Shown: positions 7,881 to 18,694, counted from the first letter of the stretch. The stretch: DNA of 64,000 nt from Caldimonas mangrovi (GCF_023721835.1 NZ_JAMKFE010000014.1:1-64000), one strand, 5' to 3'. Notes: generated by a model not told the origin, from the letters alone. Translations and numbers: made by a program.

Positions 7881-8204
7881 TTGCCGGCCAATCCGCTCCG
7901 CCCGCTCACCTACGCCGCCCTGCTGACCAATGGGCTGCTGCTTCTGTTCTTCGTGTGGCACCTCGCATTCGAAGCGATACCCGCCGCAGTGAGAAACCTC
8001 GACGACACCCCATCCATCGAGGGGCGAGCGCTTGCACTGATCGTGCTGGTGCCCGACGTGCTGGTGGGGATGTACGTGGTTCGAAGCCCGCACACGCGCA
8101 TCCTGCAATGGAGGACGGCAGCGGCTCTGCTCGCCTCCATGGCGGCCCACATCGCTCTCTTGCTCGGCATCGCGTTTTACATGGTCTCCTTGTCCATGCC
8201 CTAG
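7881..8204 (+). CDS. Small three-helix membrane protein, copy B
   Basis: A 107-residue paralogue of the gene 30 bases upstream, with WHLAFEAIP aligning to WHIAFEAVP and WRTAAALL aligning to WRTAAFIV. Three membrane segments lie near residues 10-30, 48-66 and 82-104. The start is a TTG preceded by AGGAGG at 7871-7876, a strong site that decides the start even though the codon is rare. Function unknown. The spacing suggests one transcript with copy A. Confidence 0.7.
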   Translation: MPANPLRPLTYAALLTNGLLLLFFVWHLAFEAIPAAVRNLDDTPSIEGRALALIVLVPDVLVGMYVVRSPHTRILQWRTAAALLASMAAHIALLLGIAFYMVSLSMP

Positions 8205-8325
8205 CGATCTTGCCTGCACAGCCGGGTTGGTGGCGGCTCGCACACGCTCGATGTGGCCCGTCCTTGAGACGCCCGGCACGCCGCTTGCCGCGCCACGGAA
8301 CCGCCACACGCCCCCACAGCCCGCC

Positions 8326-9396
8326 ATGACCCAGGTGCGCACCGGCCAGGCCCCGCCGGGCCTCACGCGCGAACAATTCGGTGAACGCTTCCGCCGCGTG
8401 TTCTATGACCCGGCGTTCGCGCCGGCGCGCGAAGCGATACGCATCGTCGAAGACATCGCATGGGACGGCTACCGCAACGCGCGCAAGGCGCCGCTGACCG
8501 AAAAGGCCGGCACGGGCTTTGCAGACCCCGGCTACGACCTGTCGGTCGAGTGGCGCGAAACACGCGATCGGTTGCTGGCGGCCCAGGCGCGCTGGCAAGA
8601 CCCGGCGACACCGTCGCGCGTGCTGCTGGTGTGTGCGTCGCCGCGCAACGACGGCACCTGCCCGGGCGAGCAGTCGAAGACGCATCGGCTGACCCGGATC
8701 GCCAAGCAGACCTTGAACGCAGCGGGCCTCGAAACCGACCTGCTCGACCTGAGCCTGCTGACGTCCGACTACCAGCGCCGCATCCACCCGTGCAAGGGCT
8801 GCGTGTCGACGGCCATGCCGCTGTGCCACTGGCCGTGCTCGTGCTACCCCAACCACGAACTGGGCCAGGTGAACGACTGGATGGCCGAGATCTACGAGCG
8901 CTGGACACTGGCGCACGCGGTCATCCTCTTCACGCCGGTGCACTGGTACCAGGCCACCAGCGTGCTGAAGCTGATGATGGACCGCATGGTGTGCGCCGAC
9001 GGCGGCAACCCGGACCCGACCTCCACGCACGGCAAGACGGTCGCCGACGCCAAGGCGCTGGAGCTGAAGGGCTGGCCCTACCCGAAACATCTGGCCGGGC
9101 GCGCCTATGGCCTGGTCGTGCATGGCGACGTGGCCGGCATCGAAGGCGTGCGCCGCGCGTTGTCGGACTGGCTCGACTGGATGGGGCTGATCGATGCCGG
9201 CCCCAGCGCGCGGCTCGATCGCTACATCGGCTACTACCGGCCGTATGCGACCAGCCACGAGGAACTCGACCGCGACCTCGACGTGCAGGAAGAAGTGCGC
9301 AACGTGGCGCGTGCGGTCGCGAACGCAGTGGCCGAACTGCGCGCGGGGCGGCTGTCGGCGCCCGACCGGGCGCTGCAGCGCCCGCGGCCGAAGTAG
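8326..9396 (+). CDS. Flavodoxin-fold NAD(P)H-dependent oxidoreductase with cysteine cluster
   Basis: A 356-residue protein. About 95 N-terminal residues of unknown fold precede a flavodoxin-like domain starting at VLLVCASPRNDGTCPGEQSKT (pattern CASPRND, 103-109), the phosphate-binding loop for FMN. A cysteine group, C156, C159, C167, C171 and C173, sits in the middle of the domain and could hold a metal or Fe-S cluster, as in some iron-sulfur flavoproteins, though the spacing differs from the classical motif. TPVHWYQATSVLKLMMDRM (pattern at about 206-224) is the flavin-contact region of NADPH-dependent FMN reductases. The ATG at 8326 is chosen; an ATG at 8251 is possible. Convergent with the exporter operon. 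Confidence 0.72.
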   Translation: MTQVRTGQAPPGLTREQFGERFRRVFYDPAFAPAREAIRIVEDIAWDGYRNARKAPLTEKAGTGFADPGYDLSVEWRETRDRLLAAQARWQDPATPSRVLLVCASPRNDGTCPGEQSKTHRLTRIAKQTLNAAGLETDLLDLSLLTSDYQRRIHPCKGCVSTAMPLCHWPCSCYPNHELGQVNDWMAEIYERWTLAHAVILFTPVHWYQATSVLKLMMDRMVCADGGNPDPTSTHGKTVADAKALELKGWPYPKHLAGRAYGLVVHGDVAGIEGVRRALSDWLDWMGLIDAGPSARLDRYIGYYRPYATSHEELDRDLDVQEEVRNVARAVANAVAELRAGRLSAPDRALQRPRPK

Positions 9397-9403
9397 CCCG
9401 CCC

Positions 9404-10792
9404 TCAGGCCGAGCCGCCCAGCGCCAGGTACAGCGCGGCCTGGTTGTTCAACTGCTCCAGCCGGTTTTCGGCCAGCGCGTCCTCGGCGTTGCGCCGGCTT
9501 TCCTGGGCGTCGAGCCAGGTTTTCAGCGGCACCGCGCCGTTGCGGTAGCGCACCTCGTACAGACGCTCCACTTCGCGCGCAGCCTGCAGCGCCTGCGCCA
9601 GCCGCTCGCCCTGGCGGGCCAGTTCGGTGCGGGCCGACAGCGCGTTCTCGACCTCGCCGAGCGCGGTGTACAGCGACTGACGGAACGTGATCACGGCCTG
9701 CTCGTAGTTGGTGCGCGCCAGTTCGTTGTCGAGCTTGCGCTGCTGCACCTGCAGGAAGGGCAAGGTGATGCCCGCGCCCAGCACCGCATAGGGGTTGGAG
9801 AGCAGGCTGACCAGTGCGGTGCTGGCGCTGCCCAACCCGCCGGTGAGGCTGAGCGTGGGGTAGTAGCTGGCGCGGGTGGCGTCGGCATCGGCCAGCAGCG
9901 AACGCAGCCGCGCTTCGGCGGCCCGCAGGTCGGGGCGGCGGCCCAGCAGCTCGGCCGGCAGGCCGGCGGCCACCTCGGGCAGTGCGAAGCCGGGCATGGC
10001 CTGGGGCTCCTGCGGCAGCCATTGCGCCGGCACGGCACCGCCGGGCGCGGTGTCGAACAGCAGGGTCAGCGCATGGCGCGTCTCGGTGCGTTGCTGCTGC
10101 AGCGAAGACAACGCGGCCCGCTGGGCGGCGACGGCCTGCGCAGCCTCGTTGACTTCCAGCGACGAAACGGCGCCGGCGCGGTATTGCTGGCCCACCAGTT
10201 CCTGCGTGCGCTCGGCATAGGCCACGCTGGCTTCGGCGCTGGCGACGCGCTGGTTCAAATAGCCCAGCTGCCAGTACAGCCTGGCCACGGTGGCCGCCAG
10301 GCTCAGCGTCGCCGTCTGCAGGTCTTGCTCGGTGGCGGCGGCTTCCCATTGCGCCGCGTCGGTCTGGCTCGCCAGGCGGCCCCACAGGTCGACCTCGTAG
10401 CTCACGCCCAGGCTGGCGCCGTGGCTGCGGCTGGTGGCGCCGCTGCCGTCGAGCTGACGCTGCCGCTGGGCCGACACCGAGCCCGACAGCGCCGGCCGCT
10501 GGCCCTGCTGCGTCAGCCCGGCCTGCAGTTGCGCGCGGCGCACGTCGAGCGCCGCCGCAGCCAGGTCGTTGTTGCGGGCCAAGGCGGTGTCGACCAGCGT
10601 GTCGAGCGTGGTGTCGCCGAAGGCCGTCCACCAGCGGTCGGGCGGCGCGGCCGTGGCGGCCGAACTCGCCGGCGTTGACCAGGCGGCGGGCACGTCGGCC
10701 GCCGGGGTGGCGTAGGGCGTGCGCATGGTGCTGCAGCCGGCCATGGCGAGGGCCAGCGCAAGCGTGGCCAGGCGTAGGGGGGAAGAGCCCAT
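9404..10792 (-). CDS. Outer-membrane efflux lipoprotein, NodT/TolC family
   Basis: A 462-residue outer-membrane channel of the NodT group. The signal peptide ends in the lipobox MAGC (cysteine near residue 20), so it is lipid-anchored. Two TolC-type repeats follow, with long coiled-coil helices rich in A, Q and R, including LLGRRPDLRAAEARL near residue 278. It lies 6 bases downstream of macB and completes a tripartite exporter. The length is standard. It provides the exit duct across the outer membrane for substrates moved by MacAB. Confidence 0.88.
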   Translation of the reverse strand: MGSSPLRLATLALALAMAGCSTMRTPYATPAADVPAAWSTPASSAATAAPPDRWWTAFGDTTLDTLVDTALARNNDLAAAALDVRRAQLQAGLTQQGQRPALSGSVSAQRQRQLDGSGATSRSHGASLGVSYEVDLWGRLASQTDAAQWEAAATEQDLQTATLSLAATVARLYWQLGYLNQRVASAEASVAYAERTQELVGQQYRAGAVSSLEVNEAAQAVAAQRAALSSLQQQRTETRHALTLLFDTAPGGAVPAQWLPQEPQAMPGFALPEVAAGLPAELLGRRPDLRAAEARLRSLLADADATRASYYPTLSLTGGLGSASTALVSLLSNPYAVLGAGITLPFLQVQQRKLDNELARTNYEQAVITFRQSLYTALGEVENALSARTELARQGERLAQALQAAREVERLYEVRYRNGAVPLKTWLDAQESRRNAEDALAENRLEQLNNQAALYLALGGSA

Positions 10793-10798
10793 CGTCGA

Positions 10799-12822
<2,024 letters not shown>

Positions 12823-12826
<4 letters not shown>

Positions 12827-14037
12827 AGCCTCCGCGGCATGCGCATGCGCTGCTCGCCGGCGGCTGGCGCGGCCGCAGCCGTGCCGGTGACGACCTGGTC
12901 GCCTTCACGCAGGCCTTGCAGCACCTGCGCGTTCACGTTGTTGTTGAGCCCGACGCGCACCTTGCGCGGCTGTGCGCGGCCCTCGGGGCCGAGCACGTTC
13001 ACGGTGTAGCTGCCGTCGGGATGCCGGGGGCCCAGCGCCGCTGCCGGGATCACCAGCGCGTCGTCGGCAGCGCCCCGCACGATGTGCACGGTGGCGGTCA
13101 TCGAGATGCGCAGCTTGCCGTCGGGGTTGGGCACGTCGAACAGGCCGTTGTAGTAGATGGCGGTGGCGCTGGTGGTGCTGCTCGACGTGGAGCTGCCCGA
13201 GTTGCCCGAACTGCTGCTGCTCGCGATGCTGTCGGTGGCCGGCTCGATGGTGCGCAGCGTCGCCTCGTAGCGCTTGTCGGGCTCGCCGAGCACCGTGAAG
13301 TACACCCGCTGGCCGGGCTGCACGCTGGTCACGTCGGCTTCCGAGATCGAAGCCTTGACGGTCATCGTGTCGGTCTGCGCGACGATGATGATGGTCGGCG
13401 TCGACTGGTTGGCGTTCACGGTGGTGCCCTCTTCAGTCACCACGGCCACCACCTGCCCGTCCATCGGCGAGGTGATCTGCGTGTAGCCCAGGTTGACCTT
13501 GGCGGTCTCGAGGCTCACGCGGGCCTGCTCGACCTGGGCCTTCAGCGCGTCGACGCTTGCCTGCCCCGTGCGAAAGGCCGCTTGCGCCGCTTCCAGGTCG
13601 GCCTGCGAGCTGGCGTCGGCCGCACGCATCTGCTGCTGGCGGGCGAGCGTCAGGCGTTGCTGCTCCAGGGCGGCCTCGGCCGATCGCAGCTGCGCGCGCA
13701 CGTTGGCCAGCGCCGCTTCGGCGTTGAGCCGCGCGTTGCGCTGCGTCATCGAGTCGATCTCGGCCACCAGCTGGCCTTTCTTGACGCGGTCGCCCAGCGC
13801 CACTTTCAGGGACTTCAACTGCCCCGACACCTGCGAGCCGACGCTGACCTGCTTGAACGCCATCAGCGTGCCGGTCGCCAGCACCGTGTCTTCGAGGCCG
13901 GCACGCCGGGCTTCGGCGGTCACGTAGGGCGGCGGCGCCGAGCGGGCGGCGACATAACGCCAGCCGGCCACCGCCGCGGCGGCCACGGCCAGGGCCAGCA
14001 GCGCCAGACGCACGGGACGGGAAAGACGAAACGGCAT
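12823..14037 (-). CDS. macA: MacA-type periplasmic adaptor of the exporter
   Basis: A 404-residue membrane-fusion protein. One N-terminal helix (about residues 8-26) anchors it; a lipoyl half follows near [19 protein letters not shown] (pattern VGSQVSGQL), then an alpha-helical hairpin rich in Q, A and R (about 100-180), the second lipoyl half, and a beta-barrel domain. A serine-rich insert near residues 275-290 is unusual. The start at 14037 ([13 protein letters not shown]) is favoured because it puts the membrane helix near the N terminus. First gene of a macA-macB-TolC operon, with paired TGTAAAGCG repeats in its promoter region. Confidence 0.9.
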
Positions 14038-14106
14038 GGATGAAGCGGAACGATGAGGGTGTGGGAACGATTGTCCGGAGCGTGTCCGAACCCGGTATGT
14101 CGGCGA

Positions 14107-14126
14107 TGTAAAGCGCTTGTAAAGCG
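14107..14126 (-). promoter_or_regulatory. Direct repeats upstream of macA, OmpR/PhoB-type site
   Basis: TGTAAAGCG occurs twice, at 14107-14115 and 14118-14126, an 11-base period that places both copies on one face of the helix. Read on the minus strand this is CTTTACA twice. Such direct repeats are the usual target of OmpR/PhoB-family response regulators. The site lies 70-90 bases upstream of the macA start. The regulator itself is not in the window. Confidence 0.5.
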
Positions 14127-14277
14127 GCCGTGACGCCCTTGCGGCACCGCATCGCGGCACACGCGGCCGGGTTGTCCCCTGTTTGCGGGACGCGTGCCCG
14201 CGGCCTTAGGGATGGGTCGCTCGCAGGACCTCTCGGAACAATCGACGCCGATCACCGCAACCGCACAGGAGGGAACG

Positions 14278-14928
14278 ATGCAGGCCTATTCAACACTGGA
14301 TTTCGGCAACCCGAAGGATGCGCGCACCTTCGAGAAGGGTTGCGAGGCCCGCGGGCTGCGCAAGGAACATGCGCTGCTGACGCCTGCGCCGGCGATGGAC
14401 GACTTGGCGGCCTTCTTCGAGGCGTCGCCCCAGCTGGTGTATTTCAGCGGGCATTTCCAGGACCGCCAGCTGTGGGGTGACGACCGCGCCGGCGTCGTGT
14501 TCGAGAAGGACCGTGTGCTGCTGCAGGTCGGCGACGAGACCCGGGAGCTGGCCAAGGGCAGCGGCCTGCGGCTGCCCGACAGCGTGATCGCCGTCTTCTG
14601 GGGCGGCTGCAGCGCGCTGCGCAAGGCCGCCGACGTGAAGGTGCTGCGCGAGCTGTTCCCGAAGGCGGCGCTGCTCGGCTACTCGGACACCACCGGCGTC
14701 GCGATCAACGACGCCATGCTCGGCGGCGGCTTCATTCGCCGCAAGCACTTCTTCGACCGCCTGCCACGCGGCGAGATCACCGGCGCTGCCTGCGCCTGGG
14801 CCTGGATGGGCGCGGCACAGACCGGCTATGCCGGCGGGTCGATGGCCGACCGCTTCCGCGCCGTGACCGCCAGCGGGCAGGAATGGAAGCTGTCGGGCGG
14901 GCAGATCGTCAAAGGGCGGCGGTATTGA
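14278..14928 (+). CDS. Caspase-like/CHAT-like fold protein, hypothetical
   Basis: A 216-residue soluble protein, not recognised as a named family. Two segments resemble the active site of caspase/CHAT peptidases: LVYFSGHF (H59) and, after a second hydrophobic strand, VIAVFWGGCSALR (C111). In CHAT proteins the pattern is a hydrophobic strand then SGHG, and a later strand ending in a cysteine. If this reading holds, H59 and C111 form the catalytic pair and the protein is a stand-alone protease domain of the small size typical for the fold. AGGAGGG at 14267-14273 fixes the ATG at 14278. No partner gene is adjacent. The resemblance is motif-level only. Confidence 0.6.
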   Translation: MQAYSTLDFGNPKDARTFEKGCEARGLRKEHALLTPAPAMDDLAAFFEASPQLVYFSGHFQDRQLWGDDRAGVVFEKDRVLLQVGDETRELAKGSGLRLPDSVIAVFWGGCSALRKAADVKVLRELFPKAALLGYSDTTGVAINDAMLGGGFIRRKHFFDRLPRGEITGAACAWAWMGAAQTGYAGGSMADRFRAVTASGQEWKLSGGQIVKGRRY

Positions 14929-14957
14929 TCGCCCGCCGGCCCGGCGGGCGACAAAGC

Positions 14958-14973
14958 GTGTGACCGGTCACAC
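14958..14973. promoter_or_regulatory. Perfect 16-base palindrome upstream of rlpA
   Basis: GTGTGACCGGTCACAC is fully self-complementary and ends 54 bases before the rlpA start. It resembles a CRP-type half-site pair but has a 4-base rather than 6-base centre, so another dimeric regulator is more likely. A GC-rich hairpin (14929-14951) lies just upstream, after the preceding gene. Confidence 0.5.
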
Positions 14974-15027
14974 AGCTTGCACTTGCCGCGCTTGAGCCGC
15001 GGCCGCGCTGTCGTTTACCCTCGCGCC

Positions 15028-16011
15028 ATGTCTGGCCTGCCCTCTCTCTTGCGCGCTCCGGCGCTTGTCGCCGTCCTGTGTGCGGCCGCCGTGCTGGCCG
15101 GCTGCGGCTCGGCGCCGAAGCGTGGCGGCGGGTACTACCAGGACGACGGCCCGGGCGAGAACCCGCCGGCCGACGCCGCCTCGGCCCCGGACGCCGAGCC
15201 TCGCGTCGAGCCGTTCGGCCGCGGCACCTTGCGGCCCTACACCGTGCTGGGCCGCAGCTATGTGCCCATCACCGAAGACCGCCCGTTCCGGCAGCGCGGC
15301 ATCGCGTCGTGGTACGGCCGCAAGTTCCACGGCAAGCGCACCGCCAGCGGCGAGATCTACGACATGTACGAGATGACGGCCGCACACCCGACGCTGCCGA
15401 TCCCGAGCTATGTGCGGGTGCGCCACGTCGCGTCGGGCCGCGAGGTGATCGTGCGCATCAACGACCGCGGGCCCTTCCACGGCAACCGCATCATCGATCT
15501 GAGCTACGCGGCGGCGCTGAAGCTGGGCTTCGTGCGACGTGGCAGCGCCGAGGTCGAGATCGAGCGCATCACGCATGAAGAGATCCGCGCCGGCACCTGG
15601 CGCGAGCGACGGCCGCCGACGCCCGCCCCGGAGCCGGTTCGCGTGGCGCAGCCGCCGCCGGTGGCGCCCGTGCCTGTTTCAGTGCCGCCAGCCCCTCCGG
15701 CCGCCGCGCCGGCACCCGCCGTGGCCGCCGCGCTGCCGGCCGATTCCACACCGGCGTCGGCCCCTGCCATCGCGCCGGCGGCGGGCTTCTGGGTCCAGCT
15801 CGGCGCCTTCCGGCAGCGCGAAGGGGCCGACAGCTTCCGCCGTCGTGTGGCCGGCGAGGCCGATTGGCTCTCGCCGCTGCTCGCGGTGTTCGACGATGCG
15901 CCGTTGTTCCGGCTGCAGGCCGGGCCGTATGCCACGCGCGACGAGGCCTTCGGCATCGCCGAGCGCGTGCGCGACGCGCTCAAGCTGGTGCCGGTGGTGG
16001 TGGAGCGGTAG
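15028..16011 (+). CDS. rlpA: RlpA septal-ring lytic transglycosylase (lipoprotein)
   Basis: A 327-residue lipoprotein with lipobox LAGC near residue 24. The double-psi beta-barrel domain (about residues 95-180) carries GIASWYGRKFHGKRTASGE, seen as the pattern SWYGxxFHGxxTASGE, and the later IVRINDRGPF region (INDRGPFHGNRIIDLS), both catalytic-site signatures of RlpA, which cleaves denuded glycan strands. A proline/alanine-rich linker (about 190-245) leads to a C-terminal SPOR domain (FWVQLGAF) that binds septal peptidoglycan. Acts in the outer membrane/periplasm during cell separation. Confidence 0.92.
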   Translation: MSGLPSLLRAPALVAVLCAAAVLAGCGSAPKRGGGYYQDDGPGENPPADAASAPDAEPRVEPFGRGTLRPYTVLGRSYVPITEDRPFRQRGIASWYGRKFHGKRTASGEIYDMYEMTAAHPTLPIPSYVRVRHVASGREVIVRINDRGPFHGNRIIDLSYAAALKLGFVRRGSAEVEIERITHEEIRAGTWRERRPPTPAPEPVRVAQPPPVAPVPVSVPPAPPAAAPAPAVAAALPADSTPASAPAIAPAAGFWVQLGAFRQREGADSFRRRVAGEADWLSPLLAVFDDAPLFRLQAGPYATRDEAFGIAERVRDALKLVPVVVER

Positions 16012-16911
16012 TCAGCCGCGCTTGAGTTCCAGCGCCCGCTCGTAGAGCGCGTTGCGCGGCGCCCCGGTGAGCTGGGCGGCCAGCGCCACGGCCTGCTTCA
16101 GCGGCAGCGCCTCCATCAGCGCCAGCAGCGCGGGCTCGGCCTGCGCGAGCGCGTCGCCGGTGGCCTCGGCCTGAGCGTGCAGTACCAGCACGAACTCGCC
16201 CTTGCGCCGGTGCGCGTCGGCCGCCAGCCATGCCGGCCACTCGCCGGCCGGCATGGCGGCGATGGTCTCGAACTGCTTGGTCAGCTCGCGGCACACCGTC
16301 AACGGGCGCTGCGGCATCGCGCTGGCCAGCGCCGCGGCCAGCGCCTCGATGCGGTGCGGTGCCTCGAAGATCACCTGCGCTTCCGGCCGCATCGACAGTT
16401 CGCGCAACACTTGTTCGAGTTCGCGCGCCTTGCTGGGCAGGAAGCCGACAAAGCGAAAGCCGCCCGGCTGCACGTCGCCGGCCGCGCTGAGCGCCGCGGT
16501 CGCGCTGCTGACGCCGGGCACCGGCACGACGGTGCGGCCGGCCTCGCGCACCACCGCCACCAGCCGGGCACCGGGGTCGGACACGGCCGGCGTGCCGGCG
16601 TCGCTGACGTACGCCACGCGCTCTCCAGCGGCCAGGCGCGCCAGCACGCCCTGCGCGGCTTCACGTTCGTTGTGCTCGTGCACCGCCAGCAGCGGGCGCT
16701 CGATGCCGTAGTGGCGCAGCAATGCCGCGGTGTGGCGGGTGTCTTCGCAGGCCACCGCATCGACCAGCCCCAGCACGTGCAGCGCGCGCAGCGTGATGTC
16801 GGCGAGGTTGCCGATCGGGGTCGCGACGATGTAGAGCGCGCTTGCGGGATACTGCTGCGCGCCGGCCGCCTGGGCGGCCGCCTGCAACAACAACGAGGCC
16901 TCGATGGTCAC
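16012..16911 (-). CDS. rsmI: 16S rRNA (cytidine1402-2-prime-O)-methyltransferase RsmI
   Basis: A 299-residue SAM-dependent enzyme of the tetrapyrrole-methylase fold. Key motifs are LYIVATPIGNLADIT, ACEDTRHTAALL, YVSDAGTPAVSDPG and the GFLPSKARELEQ region, all diagnostic of RsmI (YraL). It modifies the ribosomal decoding centre. The only suitable start is a GTG at 16911, since no ATG occurs between it and the conserved core; this makes the 5-prime end overlap that of the divergent yraN by 8 bases. The rsmI-yraN pairing is widely conserved. Confidence 0.93.
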   Translation of the reverse strand: MTIEASLLLQAAAQAAGAQQYPASALYIVATPIGNLADITLRALHVLGLVDAVACEDTRHTAALLRHYGIERPLLAVHEHNEREAAQGVLARLAAGERVAYVSDAGTPAVSDPGARLVAVVREAGRTVVPVPGVSSATAALSAAGDVQPGGFRFVGFLPSKARELEQVLRELSMRPEAQVIFEAPHRIEALAAALASAMPQRPLTVCRELTKQFETIAAMPAGEWPAWLAADAHRRKGEFVLVLHAQAEATGDALAQAEPALLALMEALPLKQAVALAAQLTGAPRNALYERALELKRG

Positions 16912-17269
16912 GACGAAGACGCTGGGTGATGACGGGGAGGAGCGCGCACTGGCACATCTGCTGCGCGCGGGCTTGACACTGGTGCAGCGCAATTATCGCG
17001 TTGCCGGCGGCCCCGGCCGGCCCGCCGGCGAGGTCGACCTGATCCTGCGCGAGCGCGACGGCACGCTGGTGTTCGTGGAAGTGCGCCAGCGGCGCTCGGC
17101 GGCCCACGGCGGCGCGGCAGCGAGCATCACCGTCACCAAGCAACGGCGCATCGTGCGTGCCGCGCAGCACTTCCTGATGCGTGCGCCCACGCCCCCGCCG
17201 TGCCGCTTCGACGTGATCGCCATCGACGGCTCGCAGCTGCAGTGGCTGAAGGCGGCGTTCACTGCGTAG
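16904..17269 (+). CDS. yraN: UPF0102 family protein YraN
   Basis: A 121-residue protein of the restriction-endonuclease-like UPF0102 family. Signature residues include GEERALAHLL, the acidic EVDLILRERD, and VFVEVRQR, which correspond to the nuclease-fold core E-D-ExK-like positions (here ending in Q/R rather than K). Role unknown, probably nucleic-acid related. The gene is divergent from rsmI and upstream of diaA-dolP, a conserved neighbourhood in proteobacteria. Confidence 0.9.
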   Translation: MVTTKTLGDDGEERALAHLLRAGLTLVQRNYRVAGGPGRPAGEVDLILRERDGTLVFVEVRQRRSAAHGGAAASITVTKQRRIVRAAQHFLMRAPTPPPCRFDVIAIDGSQLQWLKAAFTA

Positions 17270-17396
17270 CATGCGGTTGCCGCTGCCGCGGAACCCAATT
17301 GGAAACAGGGGGTCACACGGCCGTGACTTATGATCCCTCCCGCGCCGCGCCCGCTGCCGGCGCGCCCTCCCGCCCGACCAAGGATCACGCCCAGCC

Positions 17397-17993
17397 ATGC
17401 TGGAACAACGGATACAACAGCAGTTTTTCGAAAGCGCGGACCTGAAGTACCAGGCGGCCGACCTGCTGGCACGCCCTATCGCTGACGCGGTGCAGGCCAT
17501 CGTCGGCTGCCTGACGGCCGGCGGCAAGGTGCTCGCCTGCGGCAACGGCGGCTCGGCCAGCGACGCGCAGCATTTCGCGGCCGAATTCGTCGGCCGCTTC
17601 GAGCGCGAACGCCCGGGCCTCGCGGCCATCTCGCTGACCACCGACACGTCCATCCTGACGGCCGTCGGCAACGACTACGACTTCTCGCAGGTGTTCTCGA
17701 AGCAGGTGCAGGCGCTCGGCCAGCCCGGCGACGTGCTGGTCGCGATGTCGACCAGCGGCAACTCGGCCAACGTGCTCGCCGCCGTGCAGGCCGCGCACGA
17801 CCGCGAGATGACCGTGGTTGCGCTGACCGGCCGCGGCGGCGGCAAGCTCAAGGAGCTGCTCGCCGAAACCGACGTGCACATCTGCGTGCCGCACGACCGC
17901 ACCGCCCGCATCCAGGAAGTTCACATCCTCTCGTTGCACTGCATGTGCGACGCGATCGACACCCAATTGCTCGGAGAACAGGACCACGCATGA
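17397..17993 (+). CDS. diaA: SIS-domain protein DiaA/GmhA type
   Basis: A 198-residue sugar-isomerase-fold protein. The phosphosugar site appears as [16 protein letters not shown] (about 47-62) and [13 protein letters not shown] (about 116-128). Close relatives are DiaA, which binds DnaA and promotes timely initiation of replication, and GmhA, phosphoheptose isomerase. The neighbourhood yraN-diaA-dolP argues for DiaA, but sequence alone does not exclude isomerase activity. The stop codon overlaps the next start (ATGA), so translation is coupled. Confidence 0.85.
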   Translation: MLEQRIQQQFFESADLKYQAADLLARPIADAVQAIVGCLTAGGKVLACGNGGSASDAQHFAAEFVGRFERERPGLAAISLTTDTSILTAVGNDYDFSQVFSKQVQALGQPGDVLVAMSTSGNSANVLAAVQAAHDREMTVVALTGRGGGKLKELLAETDVHICVPHDRTARIQEVHILSLHCMCDAIDTQLLGEQDHA

Positions 17994-18679
17994 CCCTGCA
18001 GTACCGCACTTCCCTTCTTGCCCGCAACGCCGCACGCCCGGTGGCCGCGGCGCTCGCGGCCGTCATGTTCGCCGCCAGCTTCGCAGGCTGCGCCCCGCTG
18101 ATCGTCGGCGGCGCGATGGTCGGCGGTGTGATGATGGCGCTGGACCGCCGCACGTCCGGCACCCAGGTCGAGGACCAGTCGATCGAACTGAAGGCACTGA
18201 ACCGCATCAAGGACACCATCGGCGACCGCGGCCACGTCAGCGCGACCAGCTTCAACCGCATGGTGCTGCTGACCGGCGAGGTGCCGAGCGAGCAGGACAA
18301 GCAGGCGATCGAGCTGGCCGTCTCGCGCATCGAGAACGTCAAGTCCATCGTCAACGAGGTGGCCGTGATGAACAAGAGCTCACTCGGCTCGCGTTCGAAC
18401 GACGTGATCCTCGCCGGCAAGATCAAGGCGACCTTCGTCGATGCGCGCGACATCCAGGCCAACGCGTTCAAGGTGGTCACCGAGCGCGGCATCGTCTACC
18501 TGATGGGCATCGTCACCGAGCGCGAGGCGAACCGCGGCTCCGACCTGGCGCGCAGCGTCAGCGGCGTGCAGAAGGTGGTGCGGGTGTTCGAGATCGTCAC
18601 CGAGGAAGAGCTCGCTCGCCTGCAGCCCAAGCAGCAGCCCGCCAGCGGCAGCACCGCGCCGGCGCCGGCACCGCAGTAG
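17990..18679 (+). CDS. dolP: BON-domain outer-membrane lipoprotein DolP (YraP)
   Basis: A 229-residue lipoprotein with lipobox FAGC near residue 30. Two BON domains follow: about 60-130 ([26 protein letters not shown]) and 140-205 ([13 protein letters not shown] to [14 protein letters not shown]). BON domains bind anionic phospholipid; DolP supports outer-membrane integrity and Bam-complex function. The tail after residue 210 is low-complexity Q/P/A. Co-translated with diaA and followed by a strong terminator. Confidence 0.9.
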   Translation: MTLQYRTSLLARNAARPVAAALAAVMFAASFAGCAPLIVGGAMVGGVMMALDRRTSGTQVEDQSIELKALNRIKDTIGDRGHVSATSFNRMVLLTGEVPSEQDKQAIELAVSRIENVKSIVNEVAVMNKSSLGSRSNDVILAGKIKATFVDARDIQANAFKVVTERGIVYLMGIVTEREANRGSDLARSVSGVQKVVRVFEIVTEEELARLQPKQQPASGSTAPAPAPQ

Positions 18680-18694
18680 CGCTCCCCTCGAACG

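Noticed and set aside
14929-14951. GC-rich inverted repeat after the caspase-like gene as an intrinsic terminator
   Set aside because: The arms are 11 bases but separated by one base only, and no T-run follows, so it is not a standard terminator.
14958-14973. CRP/Vfr site
   Set aside because: The half-sites TGTGA and TCACA are separated by four bases, not six.
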